DNA of 64,000 nucleotides from the NCBI GenBank assembly GCA_902792895.1, contig CADBBK010000002.1, positions 106,906 through 170,905 of the forward strand. Direction: 5' to 3'. Of this stretch, positions 17,992 to 26,139 are shown piece by piece. This stretch comes from an uncultured Bacteroidales bacterium. Lineage in GTDB: Bacteria; Bacteroidota; Bacteroidia; Bacteroidales; Muribaculaceae. Each line of letters opens with the position of its first letter. The first letter of the stretch is position 1. The notes beneath the pieces were generated by a model. It did no database searches and was not told the origin of the DNA. It saw nothing but the letters and a program-made list of their open reading frames with translations. The translations under genes were made by a program, and so were the position numbers.

Positions 17992-18570
17992 ATGACGAAA
18001 AAGGAACTTAGACAGCAGATCAAGCAGCTGAAGGCAATCACTCCACTTGCAGTGCGGGAGGTAGAAGCCGACATGGTGTTTAACACAATACGGTCGATGC
18101 CTGTATGGCGGCAGATCAGCAACATCCTGTGCTACTGGTCGCTGCCCGATGAACTGCCCACTCACAAGAGCGTGAACCAGTGGCTGGACGATGGCAAGAA
18201 CATCTACCTGCCTCGCGTCAAAGGCGATGATCTGGAAATCGTGCCATACCACGGTTCGCAGAGTCTGGACGACAACAACAAGTTCCACATCGGTGAACCC
18301 GTGGGTGACGGTGTAGACCCGTCATGTCTTGAACTCATCATCGTACCCGCTGTGGCGCTTGATGCCTATCGCAATCGCCTGGGCCGTGGCAAGGGCTTCT
18401 ATGACCGCCTGCTGAGCACTACGTCCTGCCCTACCATCGGTGTGGCGTGTGATTTCCAGCTCGTGGACGAGGTGCCCGTTGAGCCGCACGACCGTCCTCT
18501 GGATTGCGTCGTTACCAGCGACACGGTCATTTTCAACGAGGAGAAACAAGCCTTGTTCCAGAGTGAGTAG
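17992..18570 (+). CDS. 5-formyltetrahydrofolate cyclo-ligase
   Basis: A 192-residue protein of the 5-FTHF cyclo-ligase family (also called YgfA, Fau or MTHFS). It converts 5-formyl-THF plus ATP to 5,10-methenyl-THF and returns a storage or inhibitory folate to the one-carbon pool. The N-terminal basic helix (KKELRQQIK) and the signature NRLGRGKGFYDRLL (about residues 128-141), which forms the nucleotide/substrate loop, are intact. Length is normal. It leads a plus-strand pair with the M16 peptidase 28 bases downstream. Confidence 0.9.
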   Translation: MTKKELRQQIKQLKAITPLAVREVEADMVFNTIRSMPVWRQISNILCYWSLPDELPTHKSVNQWLDDGKNIYLPRVKGDDLEIVPYHGSQSLDDNNKFHIGEPVGDGVDPSCLELIIVPAVALDAYRNRLGRGKGFYDRLLSTTSCPTIGVACDFQLVDEVPVEPHDRPLDCVVTSDTVIFNEEKQALFQSE

Positions 18571-18598
18571 TTGTAAAGACTAACGACAAGTGGCAGCA

Positions 18599-21397
18599 AT
18601 GAACAGATGGATACTGGTGGTGATAGCCGTGCTTGCCGTGTGGCAGGCTGCGGCAGGTAAGGAGCAGGAACTGCCTGTTGACCCCGAGCTCCGCATCGGG
18701 CGACTGGACAACGGCATGACTTATTACATCCGTCACAATAGCCAGCCACAAGGGAGGGCCGAGTTCTGGCTCTTGCAGAATACCGGTTCGCTCGTCGAGG
18801 GCGATGACGAACGCGGCCTGGCGCACTTTATCGAGCACATCGCCTTCCAGGGGACCCGCAATTTCCCCGGCATCGAGATGGTGGAGATTTTGCAGCGCAA
18901 CGGTGTTTCCTATGGTCGCGACATCAATGCCTCGACGGGATTTGATGACACGCGCTTCCAGTTTTCCAATGTGCCTACCGACCGAGCCAGTTTACTTGAC
19001 TCCGTGTTGCTGATGTTGAAGGACCTGTCGTGCGAACTCAACTTCGACGACCGTGCCATCGAGGAAGAACGCGGCGTGATTCAGGAGGAGTGGCGCATGC
19101 ATGCCGACCAGACGATGCGCACCTACGAGAACACCCTGCCCATCCTGCTATCAGGGAGCCGCTATGCCCATCGCATCCCCATCGGCGACATGAGCGTGAT
19201 ACGGACTGTGACGCGTGGCCAACTTCTCTCATTCTACCACCGCTGGTATTGCCCTAACAATCAGGCTGTAGTCATTGTGGGTGACTTTGATGCCGACCAC
19301 ATGGAGCACATGCTCAAGCAGACGATGGGAACACTCCCCAAGCGTGATGTGCCCGCTCGTGATGATGCGTTAGGTTATATTCCCGATCATAGTGGAGTAA
19401 CCTATGCCCTGAGCACCGATCCTGAGGCCTCGAGCACGATGGTATACCTGATGTTTGAACATAATCAGGTACCGATGGCGCAGCGCAACCAGGCAGTTTA
19501 TCTGCGTCACCATGTGGTGACGACTTTGTTGCAGGAGATGCTCACGCAACGCCTCGATGAGATGGTGCGCACCGCTGCATCGCCCATCGACTATGCCATG
19601 GCCAACGACCACCGTTTTCTGATCTCCCGCACCCGGGATGCCCTCACGTTGGCAGCTATGGTTAAGGCGGGCCGCTCGCTCGAGGCACTGGACTCATTGA
19701 TTACCCATGCTGCACGCGTCGTGCAACACGGCTTCACTGCCGCTGAGCTGGAACGCGCCCGCCGCAATGCTCTCGCCGTGTATGCCGACCTGCAGGCCGA
19801 GGCCGCAAACCGCACGAGCCGTGACTATGCCGAGGAGTATATGGACCATTATGTCAATGGTGGGTATATCCCTGGCGTGATGGCCGAGTCGCGATTGCTC
19901 ATCGATGAGGTGCAGCGTGTCACACTCGATGAGGTGAACGATTACCTGCGCTCTGTTGTCGGCAAGGACAACGTGAGCGTGCTCATTGTCGGGCCACAGT
20001 CGATGGGAGGCCGGAGCCTCTACCCCACCTCACGCGACGTGATAGCCCATTTTGGACGCATAATCGCTACCCCGCAATCACCCTATATTGATTTGTCGGC
20101 GGGAGACAAACTGCTTGCAGTGGAACCTGCCAAGGGCGCTATCATCAACGAAACCTATGATGCCGAAACGGGCATTACTACGATGACTCTGGTCAATGGC
20201 GCTACTGTGCGGCTTAAACCCACCACTTTCAAGAACAACGAGGTACTGTTCAACGCTTTCAGCTTGGGTGGCCAGTGGGCCTACGGCGACAGCGCTGCTG
20301 ACATCAACGTGCGTTTGATGGACCAGGTCGTCGAGCAGTGTGCCCTAGGCGGTCACACCATCAACCAGCTTAACCGCATGCTGAGCGGAAACCAGTTGGG
20401 GCTGTCTTTCATTCTCAACGATCCCAACGAGCAACTCAATGGCGGCTGCCAGAGTGCTGACATTGAAACCCTGCTGCAACTGTGCTACCTCTACTTCACC
20501 GATGTGAGTCTCGATGATGAGGCATTTCAAGGTCTCAAAACCGGTATCATGTCCCAACTGGCTCAAGCAGCCAATAACCCCAAAAAGGTTTACAGCGACT
20601 CTATCGGCAGCACCATCTACCAGGGTAATCCGTTATACCGCAATATTAGCCCCGAGGAGGTGGACAACCTTGACGGAGAGCGCGTATTGCAGCTTTACCG
20701 CCAACGGGTGGCCAACGCGGGCGACTTCACGTTCTCGCTGGTGGGTGCTTTCACGGTCGATGAGGTAAGGCCGCTCATCAGGAAATATCTCGCATCATTG
20801 CCCGATAACGGCAAGCGCGAGGCCTACGGTAGCGGTTACCGTCCTGCCATGGCAACGGGCATGGTGGACAACTTCTTTGAACTGCCCATGCGCAACCCCA
20901 AGTCTTCTATCTACGTCACCATCATGGGTGACAAGAAATACAGTTTTGACGACGAGTTTATGATGGACATCGTGGGCGAATCGGTGGGGACGGCGCTGTT
21001 GACCTTCTTGCGCCATGAGAAGCATGGTACATACGACGTGGCAGCCGATGGCTCATTGTCCATCTACCATAACCGTTGGATGATTAACTACGAGTTTGAG
21101 ACCAGCGTGGCCGACCGTGACAGCATGCTTGTCTGGGCCGATTATGCGGTCAATGCAGTCTTTTATAGCGGCGTGAGCGAAGACCTGTTCATGGCCATGA
21201 AGCAGCGGATTGCACGCGAACACGAGAGTGCTCTGCAGACCAATGCCTACTGGCTGCGTGCCCTGCAGCACAAGGCACTGGGCATTGACATCATCGGTGG
21301 CTTCGACCATATCTATGACGCTTTGACACAGGAGAGCCTCAATAACTATATCCAGTCATTAAGGCCCCACACACGACTACGTATCGTCATGAATTAG
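18599..21397 (+). CDS. Secreted M16-family zinc metallopeptidase
   Basis: A 932-residue inverzincin from the ATG at 18599; a GTG three codons earlier is also possible. A signal peptide (MNRWILVVIAVLAVWQAAAG) directs it to the periplasm. The zinc site HFIEH is at residues 76-80 with the third ligand near E156, followed by three further M16-type domains that lack the motif, giving the pitrilysin/PqqL-like layout. Such enzymes degrade oligopeptides. It lies 28 bases after the cyclo-ligase gene and is probably in its operon, but no functional link is evident. Confidence 0.88.
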   Translation: MNRWILVVIAVLAVWQAAAGKEQELPVDPELRIGRLDNGMTYYIRHNSQPQGRAEFWLLQNTGSLVEGDDERGLAHFIEHIAFQGTRNFPGIEMVEILQRNGVSYGRDINASTGFDDTRFQFSNVPTDRASLLDSVLLMLKDLSCELNFDDRAIEEERGVIQEEWRMHADQTMRTYENTLPILLSGSRYAHRIPIGDMSVIRTVTRGQLLSFYHRWYCPNNQAVVIVGDFDADHMEHMLKQTMGTLPKRDVPARDDALGYIPDHSGVTYALSTDPEASSTMVYLMFEHNQVPMAQRNQAVYLRHHVVTTLLQEMLTQRLDEMVRTAASPIDYAMANDHRFLISRTRDALTLAAMVKAGRSLEALDSLITHAARVVQHGFTAAELERARRNALAVYADLQAEAANRTSRDYAEEYMDHYVNGGYIPGVMAESRLLIDEVQRVTLDEVNDYLRSVVGKDNVSVLIVGPQSMGGRSLYPTSRDVIAHFGRIIATPQSPYIDLSAGDKLLAVEPAKGAIINETYDAETGITTMTLVNGATVRLKPTTFKNNEVLFNAFSLGGQWAYGDSAADINVRLMDQVVEQCALGGHTINQLNRMLSGNQLGLSFILNDPNEQLNGGCQSADIETLLQLCYLYFTDVSLDDEAFQGLKTGIMSQLAQAANNPKKVYSDSIGSTIYQGNPLYRNISPEEVDNLDGERVLQLYRQRVANAGDFTFSLVGAFTVDEVRPLIRKYLASLPDNGKREAYGSGYRPAMATGMVDNFFELPMRNPKSSIYVTIMGDKKYSFDDEFMMDIVGESVGTALLTFLRHEKHGTYDVAADGSLSIYHNRWMINYEFETSVADRDSMLVWADYAVNAVFYSGVSEDLFMAMKQRIAREHESALQTNAYWLRALQHKALGIDIIGGFDHIYDALTQESLNNYIQSLRPHTRLRIVMN

Positions 21398-21420
21398 CAT
21401 TTAGCTGATCAGAGAACTCT

Positions 21421-21447
21421 GAGACCTCAGAGACCTCAGAGACCTCG
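21421..21447. repeat. Three copies of a 9-base tandem repeat (GAGACCTCA)
   Basis: GAGACCTCA, GAGACCTCA and GAGACCTCG follow each other directly, with partial copies on either side (CTCT before, GAGAACTGG after). They lie in the 67-base gap between the convergent M16 peptidase and leucine-rich-repeat genes. Confidence 0.7.
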
Positions 21448-21464
21448 GAGAACTGGCATCAACG

Positions 21465-23543
21465 TCAATTAGGAGTATCCACACCAATGATGTGAGTGAA
21501 CTGCCCCCATTTGTCTGAGGCTTTATACAAAGTGACAGATTCTTTAGGCACGTATAACTTGGCGACATTAAAAACATCGTTGTCAAAAGTGGTCATATCA
21601 GTAGCACATAATGGAGGGGTTGGATTTAATAACATCACTTTCGAGATATTTGTACAGCCGCAAAATGCTAACCTGCCGATGTCGACAAGCGAGTCAGGGA
21701 GTTCCACACTCATCAAGCCACTGCAGTCATAAAACGCACAGTCACCGATGGAGGTAACAGAGTTGGGGATGACGATGCTCATCAGGCCACTGCAACTATC
21801 GAACGCATAGTTACCGATGGAGGTGACAGCGTTGCCGATGGTCACACTTGTCAAGCCACTGCAGCCAAAGAACGCACGGCTGCCAATGGATGTAACCGAG
21901 TTGGGGATGGTCACGGTTGTTAAACTACTGCAGTTATCGAACACAGAGTTGCCGATGGAATTGACCGAGTTGGGGACGGTCACACTGGTCAAGTCACGGC
22001 AGCCAGAGAACGCAGAGTTGCCAATGAAAGTAACCGAATTGGGGATGGTCACGGAAGTGATCTTTGAGCCTTTCGCAAAATATAAGGGCAGCACTTCTAC
22101 TTCATTGCCAATTGTTACCCGCTCTAAATTGGAGGTCACCATATCTCCGTTAGTAGAACAATTCCGGGCGTTCCAAATGAGGTCAGTCAATCCACTGCAA
22201 CCAGAGAACGTTTGGCTACCGATGGAGGTGACAGAGTCAGGAATGGTTATGCTCGTCAGACTACTACAATTATAGAATGCCCCATAGTCGATGGAGACAA
22301 CCGAGTTGGGGATGGTCACGCTCGACAATGCACTGCAGCAAGAGAACGTTTGGCTACCGATGGAGGTGACAGAGTCAGGAATGGTTATGCTCGTCAGACT
22401 ACTACAATTATAGAATGCACCGTGACCAATGGAGGTAACAGAGTTGGGGATGGACACGCTCGACAATGCACTGCAGCCAGAGAACGCCCCGTTGCCGATT
22501 GAAATGACGGAGTTGGGGATGGCCACACTCTCCAGGTAACGGCAGTCATCGAACGCACCGTCTGCTATACCTAGTGTTCCTTCTCTTATAGTAATGCTTG
22601 TGCCTTCGGGCATAGTTCCTTTATATTTGTAAGCCACTAGGCCGGCATATACAAGTCCATCAGGCTGATGATCGTACCATGGGGTGCCATAGAACGCATC
22701 GTGGCCGATGGAGATGACCGAGTTGGGGATGGTCACGCTGGTCAGGCTGTTGCAGTTATAGAACACCCCGTAGCTGATGGAGGCAACCGAGTTGCCGATG
22801 GTCACGTTCGTCAGGCCACGACAGGCACTGAATGCCCATTCGCCAATGAAAGTAACCGAGTTAGGGATGGTTACACTCGTCAGGTTATTGCAGCCAGAGA
22901 ACGCCCAATCGCTGATGAAAGTAACCGAGTTCGGGATAGTCACGTTCGTTAGGCCACGGCAGCCAGAGAACGCACCATCTGCTATACCTAATGTTCCTTC
23001 TCTTATAGTAACACTCGTGCCTTCGGACATTATTCCCTTATATTTATAAGCCACCAGGCCAGCATATACAAGTCCATCAGGCTGATGATCGAACCATGAG
23101 GTGCCATAGAACGCATCGTGGCCGATGGAGATGACCGAGTTGGGGATGTTCACGCTGGTCAGGCTACTGCAACCCCTGAACGCTTCACTCTCGATAGAGG
23201 TAACCGAATTAGGTATTGTCACACTCGTCAGGCTATCGCAGTCATAGAACGCAGAGAAGCCGACGGAGGTGACCGGGTATGTCGTCCCATTGTGGGTTAC
23301 AGTTGAAGGAATGACCACATTGCCACGATAATCACTCCTTATCGAGAAAATACCATTTTTATTAACACTCAAATGTTTGCAGGTGACAGTTGCCTTGTTG
23401 CCGATGATGTCATAGTAGATACCATCAACGTAGAAGTCATAGGTAGTATTATGGGCTGTACCGGTAGGTGGGACGGCAGCGGCAGCGCTGGCTCGAAGCA
23501 GGAGTACCAGCAGCAAAAGGGTGAAATTGAGACGATTGTTCAT
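21465..23543 (-). CDS. BspA-type leucine-rich repeat surface protein
   Basis: A 692-residue protein with a signal peptide (1-23) followed by about 20 repeats of 23 residues of the LRR_5/BspA type (consensus SLTSVTIPNSVTSIGxxAFxxC). This family forms extended surface solenoids used in adhesion and host or protein binding. Two 30-residue non-LRR inserts (QPDGLVYAGLVAYKYKG and following) interrupt the array at almost identical phase. The C-terminal 45 residues (ATDMTTFDNDVFNVAKLYVP) form the usual cap. No sorting domain is obvious. Some repeats are identical at DNA level, showing recent duplication. Confidence 0.88.
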   Translation of the reverse strand: MNNRLNFTLLLLVLLLRASAAAAVPPTGTAHNTTYDFYVDGIYYDIIGNKATVTCKHLSVNKNGIFSIRSDYRGNVVIPSTVTHNGTTYPVTSVGFSAFYDCDSLTSVTIPNSVTSIESEAFRGCSSLTSVNIPNSVISIGHDAFYGTSWFDHQPDGLVYAGLVAYKYKGIMSEGTSVTIREGTLGIADGAFSGCRGLTNVTIPNSVTFISDWAFSGCNNLTSVTIPNSVTFIGEWAFSACRGLTNVTIGNSVASISYGVFYNCNSLTSVTIPNSVISIGHDAFYGTPWYDHQPDGLVYAGLVAYKYKGTMPEGTSITIREGTLGIADGAFDDCRYLESVAIPNSVISIGNGAFSGCSALSSVSIPNSVTSIGHGAFYNCSSLTSITIPDSVTSIGSQTFSCCSALSSVTIPNSVVSIDYGAFYNCSSLTSITIPDSVTSIGSQTFSGCSGLTDLIWNARNCSTNGDMVTSNLERVTIGNEVEVLPLYFAKGSKITSVTIPNSVTFIGNSAFSGCRDLTSVTVPNSVNSIGNSVFDNCSSLTTVTIPNSVTSIGSRAFFGCSGLTSVTIGNAVTSIGNYAFDSCSGLMSIVIPNSVTSIGDCAFYDCSGLMSVELPDSLVDIGRLAFCGCTNISKVMLLNPTPPLCATDMTTFDNDVFNVAKLYVPKESVTLYKASDKWGQFTHIIGVDTPN
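22203..22418. repeat. 138-base tandem duplication inside the LRR gene
   Basis: A run of 78 bases beginning at 22203 is repeated exactly 138 bases later (22341-22418). The 138-base unit equals two 23-residue repeats. The remainder of the unit is nearly identical, so the duplication is recent. Confidence 0.85.
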
Positions 23544-23625
23544 TGTTTGTTTAGATTTTAAATAATTAGTGTTGAGTTGATTGATAAGAGTAAATCAGGT
23601 AATCATCTTGTAGGATGCAAGTTTA

Positions 23626-24561
23626 TTAAAATGGCTTGCGGTATTTGTTGTCGGGATCCTCGTCGAGGATGCTCAAGTAGCTCATGAAGCGAGAATAGGC
23701 AATCTCCCCGCTCTCCACGGCCTGCAGCACCGCGCAGCCCGGTTCGTGGGTGTGGGTGCAGTTGTTGAAGCGGCAATTGTCCGAAATACGAAAAATTTCC
23801 GGGAAATAGTGGGCAACTTCGGTACGTTCAAAGTCGATGGTTCCAAAAGCCTTGACACCTGGAGTGTCGATGATGGCACCGCCGCCGGGCAGGTCCAGCA
23901 GTTCGCTGAATGTAGTCGTGTGCATTCCCTTGTGATGGGTGTGGCTCACGTCCCCCACCCTGACATGGGCTTCGGGCACTAGCAGATTGATAATCGATGA
24001 CTTACCCACGCCGCTATTGCCCGACAGAAGCGACACCTTGCCAGCGAGCATGGCGCGCAGTGCATCGGCATTTTCGCCCGTAGTTGCCGACATCGTGATG
24101 ACTCGATAGCCGATGTTCTCATACATCACCTTGAGTTCATCAAGGTACTGGCGTGACTCCTCGGTGATCAGCAGGTCTATCTTGTTGAAAACGAGAACGG
24201 CAGGCACTTGATAGGCTTCGGCGGTAGCCAGGAAACGGTCAATAAAGGTGGTACTCGTTTCGGGATTGAAAATGGTCGCCACGAGCACTGCTTGGTCGAG
24301 ATTGGCGGCAATAATCTGGAATTCCTTGGAGAGGTTGCTTGCACGACGAATGATATAGTTCTTGCGAGGCTGGATATCGGCCACCACAGGTGAGTCGCCA
24401 CTATGCTCCTCGATGTCAACAACATCGCCAACGGCGACAGGGTTGGTGCAGCGCAAGCCCTTTAGGCGCAGCACGCCACGCATGCGGCAATTCACCGTTT
24501 CTCCGTCATCAAGACGGACGGTTACCCAGCTGCCGGTATTTTTTATAACGAGTCCAGTCAT
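23626..24561 (-). CDS. rsgA: Ribosome small-subunit-dependent GTPase A
   Basis: A 311-residue circularly permuted GTPase that checks and releases late 30S assembly intermediates. An N-terminal OB-fold (1-65) is followed by G4 NKID (about 126-129) before G1 GNSGVGKSS (about 181-189) and G3 DTPG, the permuted order diagnostic of RsgA. The C-terminal zinc site is visible as CRFNNCTHTHEPGC. Length is normal. The symporter gene starts upstream on the same strand, 57 bases away. Confidence 0.94.
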   Translation of the reverse strand: MTGLVIKNTGSWVTVRLDDGETVNCRMRGVLRLKGLRCTNPVAVGDVVDIEEHSGDSPVVADIQPRKNYIIRRASNLSKEFQIIAANLDQAVLVATIFNPETSTTFIDRFLATAEAYQVPAVLVFNKIDLLITEESRQYLDELKVMYENIGYRVITMSATTGENADALRAMLAGKVSLLSGNSGVGKSSIINLLVPEAHVRVGDVSHTHHKGMHTTTFSELLDLPGGGAIIDTPGVKAFGTIDFERTEVAHYFPEIFRISDNCRFNNCTHTHEPGCAVLQAVESGEIAYSRFMSYLSILDEDPDNKYRKPF

Positions 24562-24618
24562 TGTCTAAGTCTCTGGTCACTAATCAATAGATTTAACTTC
24601 TGGTTTTATCTTTTGTCA

Positions 24619-26031
24619 TCATCCCCAACTCTCCAAATCATCGGCTGCCTCGGGGAGGTCACTGCGGTGGAACACAGGATTCTTGATGCCTCGGCGCTTC
24701 TGGTCACGATAGTTATCAAGCAGTTTAAACACATACTTGCAGAGGAAAACCAAAGCGATGAGGTTGCACAAGGTGAGCAAAGCCATAAAGAGGTCACCCA
24801 GATTCCACACAAACTCGAAGCTGGCCACTGCACCGAAGAAAACGAACACACCGCCCGAGAAAATGCGGAAAACCGTGAGTGCCCATTTCTTGTCGGTCAA
24901 GAAACGGATATTGGCCTCGCCATAATAGTAATTGCCGATGATGCTGCTGAATGCGAACAGGAAAAGGGCAATGGCCACGAATATTGTTCCCCAACTGCCC
25001 ACCTGTGACTCCAATGAGGCCTGTGTGAGCTGGATGCCCTCAAGCCCTTCGGTGTTGTAGAGTCCACTGACGAGCACCATAAAAGCGGTACAACTGCACA
25101 CGACTAAAGTGTCGGTAAACACGCCGAGAGCCTGGATGAGACCTTGTTTGATAGGATGTGAGACATCGGCCGTGGCTGCCACATTGGGAGCACTACCCTC
25201 GCCTGCCTCGTTACTGAACAGACCTCGTTTGACACCCACCATGATAGTCATACCCAAGCCGCCGCCAGCCACTTGTTCAAAGCCGAAAGCATTCTCGATA
25301 ATTAATTGCAGTACATGAGGTATCATGTTGATATTCGAGATGACGACATATAGCGCAAGGATGAAGTAGCCGATAGCCATGATAGGCACAATGACACTGC
25401 TCACATGGGCAATGCGCCGAATACCACCAAAAGCGATGAACAAAGCTATCACAGTAATAATCGAACCCACTACCAACGGATCGAACCCAAACGCCTTATC
25501 CAAAGCACCACAGATGGCATTGCTCTGGATGGAATTATAAGAGAGGCCGAAGGTGAGCGTAATAAGTACTGCAAACAATCCCGCCATCCACTTGTTGTGC
25601 ATACCATGCCTGATGTAATAGGCCGGACCACCGATGAACGAGTCACTTGCTGGGCGCTTGAATAACTGAGCAAGCGTCGCCTCAACAAAGGCCGTTGCTG
25701 AGCCGAATAGTGCAATCAGCCACATCCAGAAGATGGCGCCCGGCCCACCCACCGCAATAGCAGTTGCCACGCCAGCCAGGTTACCAGTGCCCACGCGCGT
25801 GGCCATCGAAACGGCAAAGGCCTGGAACGAGGAGATATGCTTTTTGTCACTCTTGGAGGAAGAATCCACGAGTTGACGGAACATGTCGCCAATCATGGTG
25901 AACTGCACAAATCGGGTGCGTATCGTGAAATACAATCCACACAGAATCAGGGCCCCTATCAGCAGATAGGCCCATAGGGCGTCGTTAATTGCCGTGATGG
26001 CCGCTTGTAGTGCATCGAGGTTGAGTGTCAT
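24619..26031 (-). CDS. Alanine/glycine:cation symporter (AGCS family)
   Basis: A 470-residue inner-membrane protein from the ATG at 26031; a TTG one codon earlier is less likely. It has about ten hydrophobic helices and the AGCS signature MATRVGTGNLAGVATAI near residues 75-92. These transporters import alanine or glycine with sodium. Further family motifs such as NEAGEGSAPNVAATA are present. The C-terminal tail is hydrophilic. A TAATTTTG promoter box lies just upstream, back-to-back with that of the GH2 gene. Confidence 0.9.
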   Translation of the reverse strand: MTLNLDALQAAITAINDALWAYLLIGALILCGLYFTIRTRFVQFTMIGDMFRQLVDSSSKSDKKHISSFQAFAVSMATRVGTGNLAGVATAIAVGGPGAIFWMWLIALFGSATAFVEATLAQLFKRPASDSFIGGPAYYIRHGMHNKWMAGLFAVLITLTFGLSYNSIQSNAICGALDKAFGFDPLVVGSIITVIALFIAFGGIRRIAHVSSVIVPIMAIGYFILALYVVISNINMIPHVLQLIIENAFGFEQVAGGGLGMTIMVGVKRGLFSNEAGEGSAPNVAATADVSHPIKQGLIQALGVFTDTLVVCSCTAFMVLVSGLYNTEGLEGIQLTQASLESQVGSWGTIFVAIALFLFAFSSIIGNYYYGEANIRFLTDKKWALTVFRIFSGGVFVFFGAVASFEFVWNLGDLFMALLTLCNLIALVFLCKYVFKLLDNYRDQKRRGIKNPVFHRSDLPEAADDLESWG

Positions 26032-26059
26032 CAATAGCTCTTTTTAAGATTGATTGTTG

Positions 26060-26067
26060 CAAAATTA
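26060..26067 (-). promoter_or_regulatory. Promoter -7 box for the AGCS symporter
   Basis: Minus strand TAATTTTG, 29 bases before the ATG. It is divergent from the box at 26101-26108. Confidence 0.45.
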
Positions 26068-26100
26068 AACAATTATCCCGACATTACGGCAATATTTTTG

Positions 26101-26108
26101 TACATTTG
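26101..26108 (+). promoter_or_regulatory. Promoter -7 box for the GH2-GH3 operon
   Basis: TACATTTG, an exact TAnnTTTG match, 31 bases before the GH2 start. No -33 TTTG is seen at the expected spacing. Confidence 0.45.
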
Positions 26109-26139
26109 CCCATTAAAACCATCATAACCCGAACAAGAG

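Noticed and set aside
21465-23543. Regular repeats that might be a CRISPR array
   Set aside because: The repeats keep a 69-base period in a single open frame and encode leucine-rich repeats; there are no unique spacers and no cas genes.
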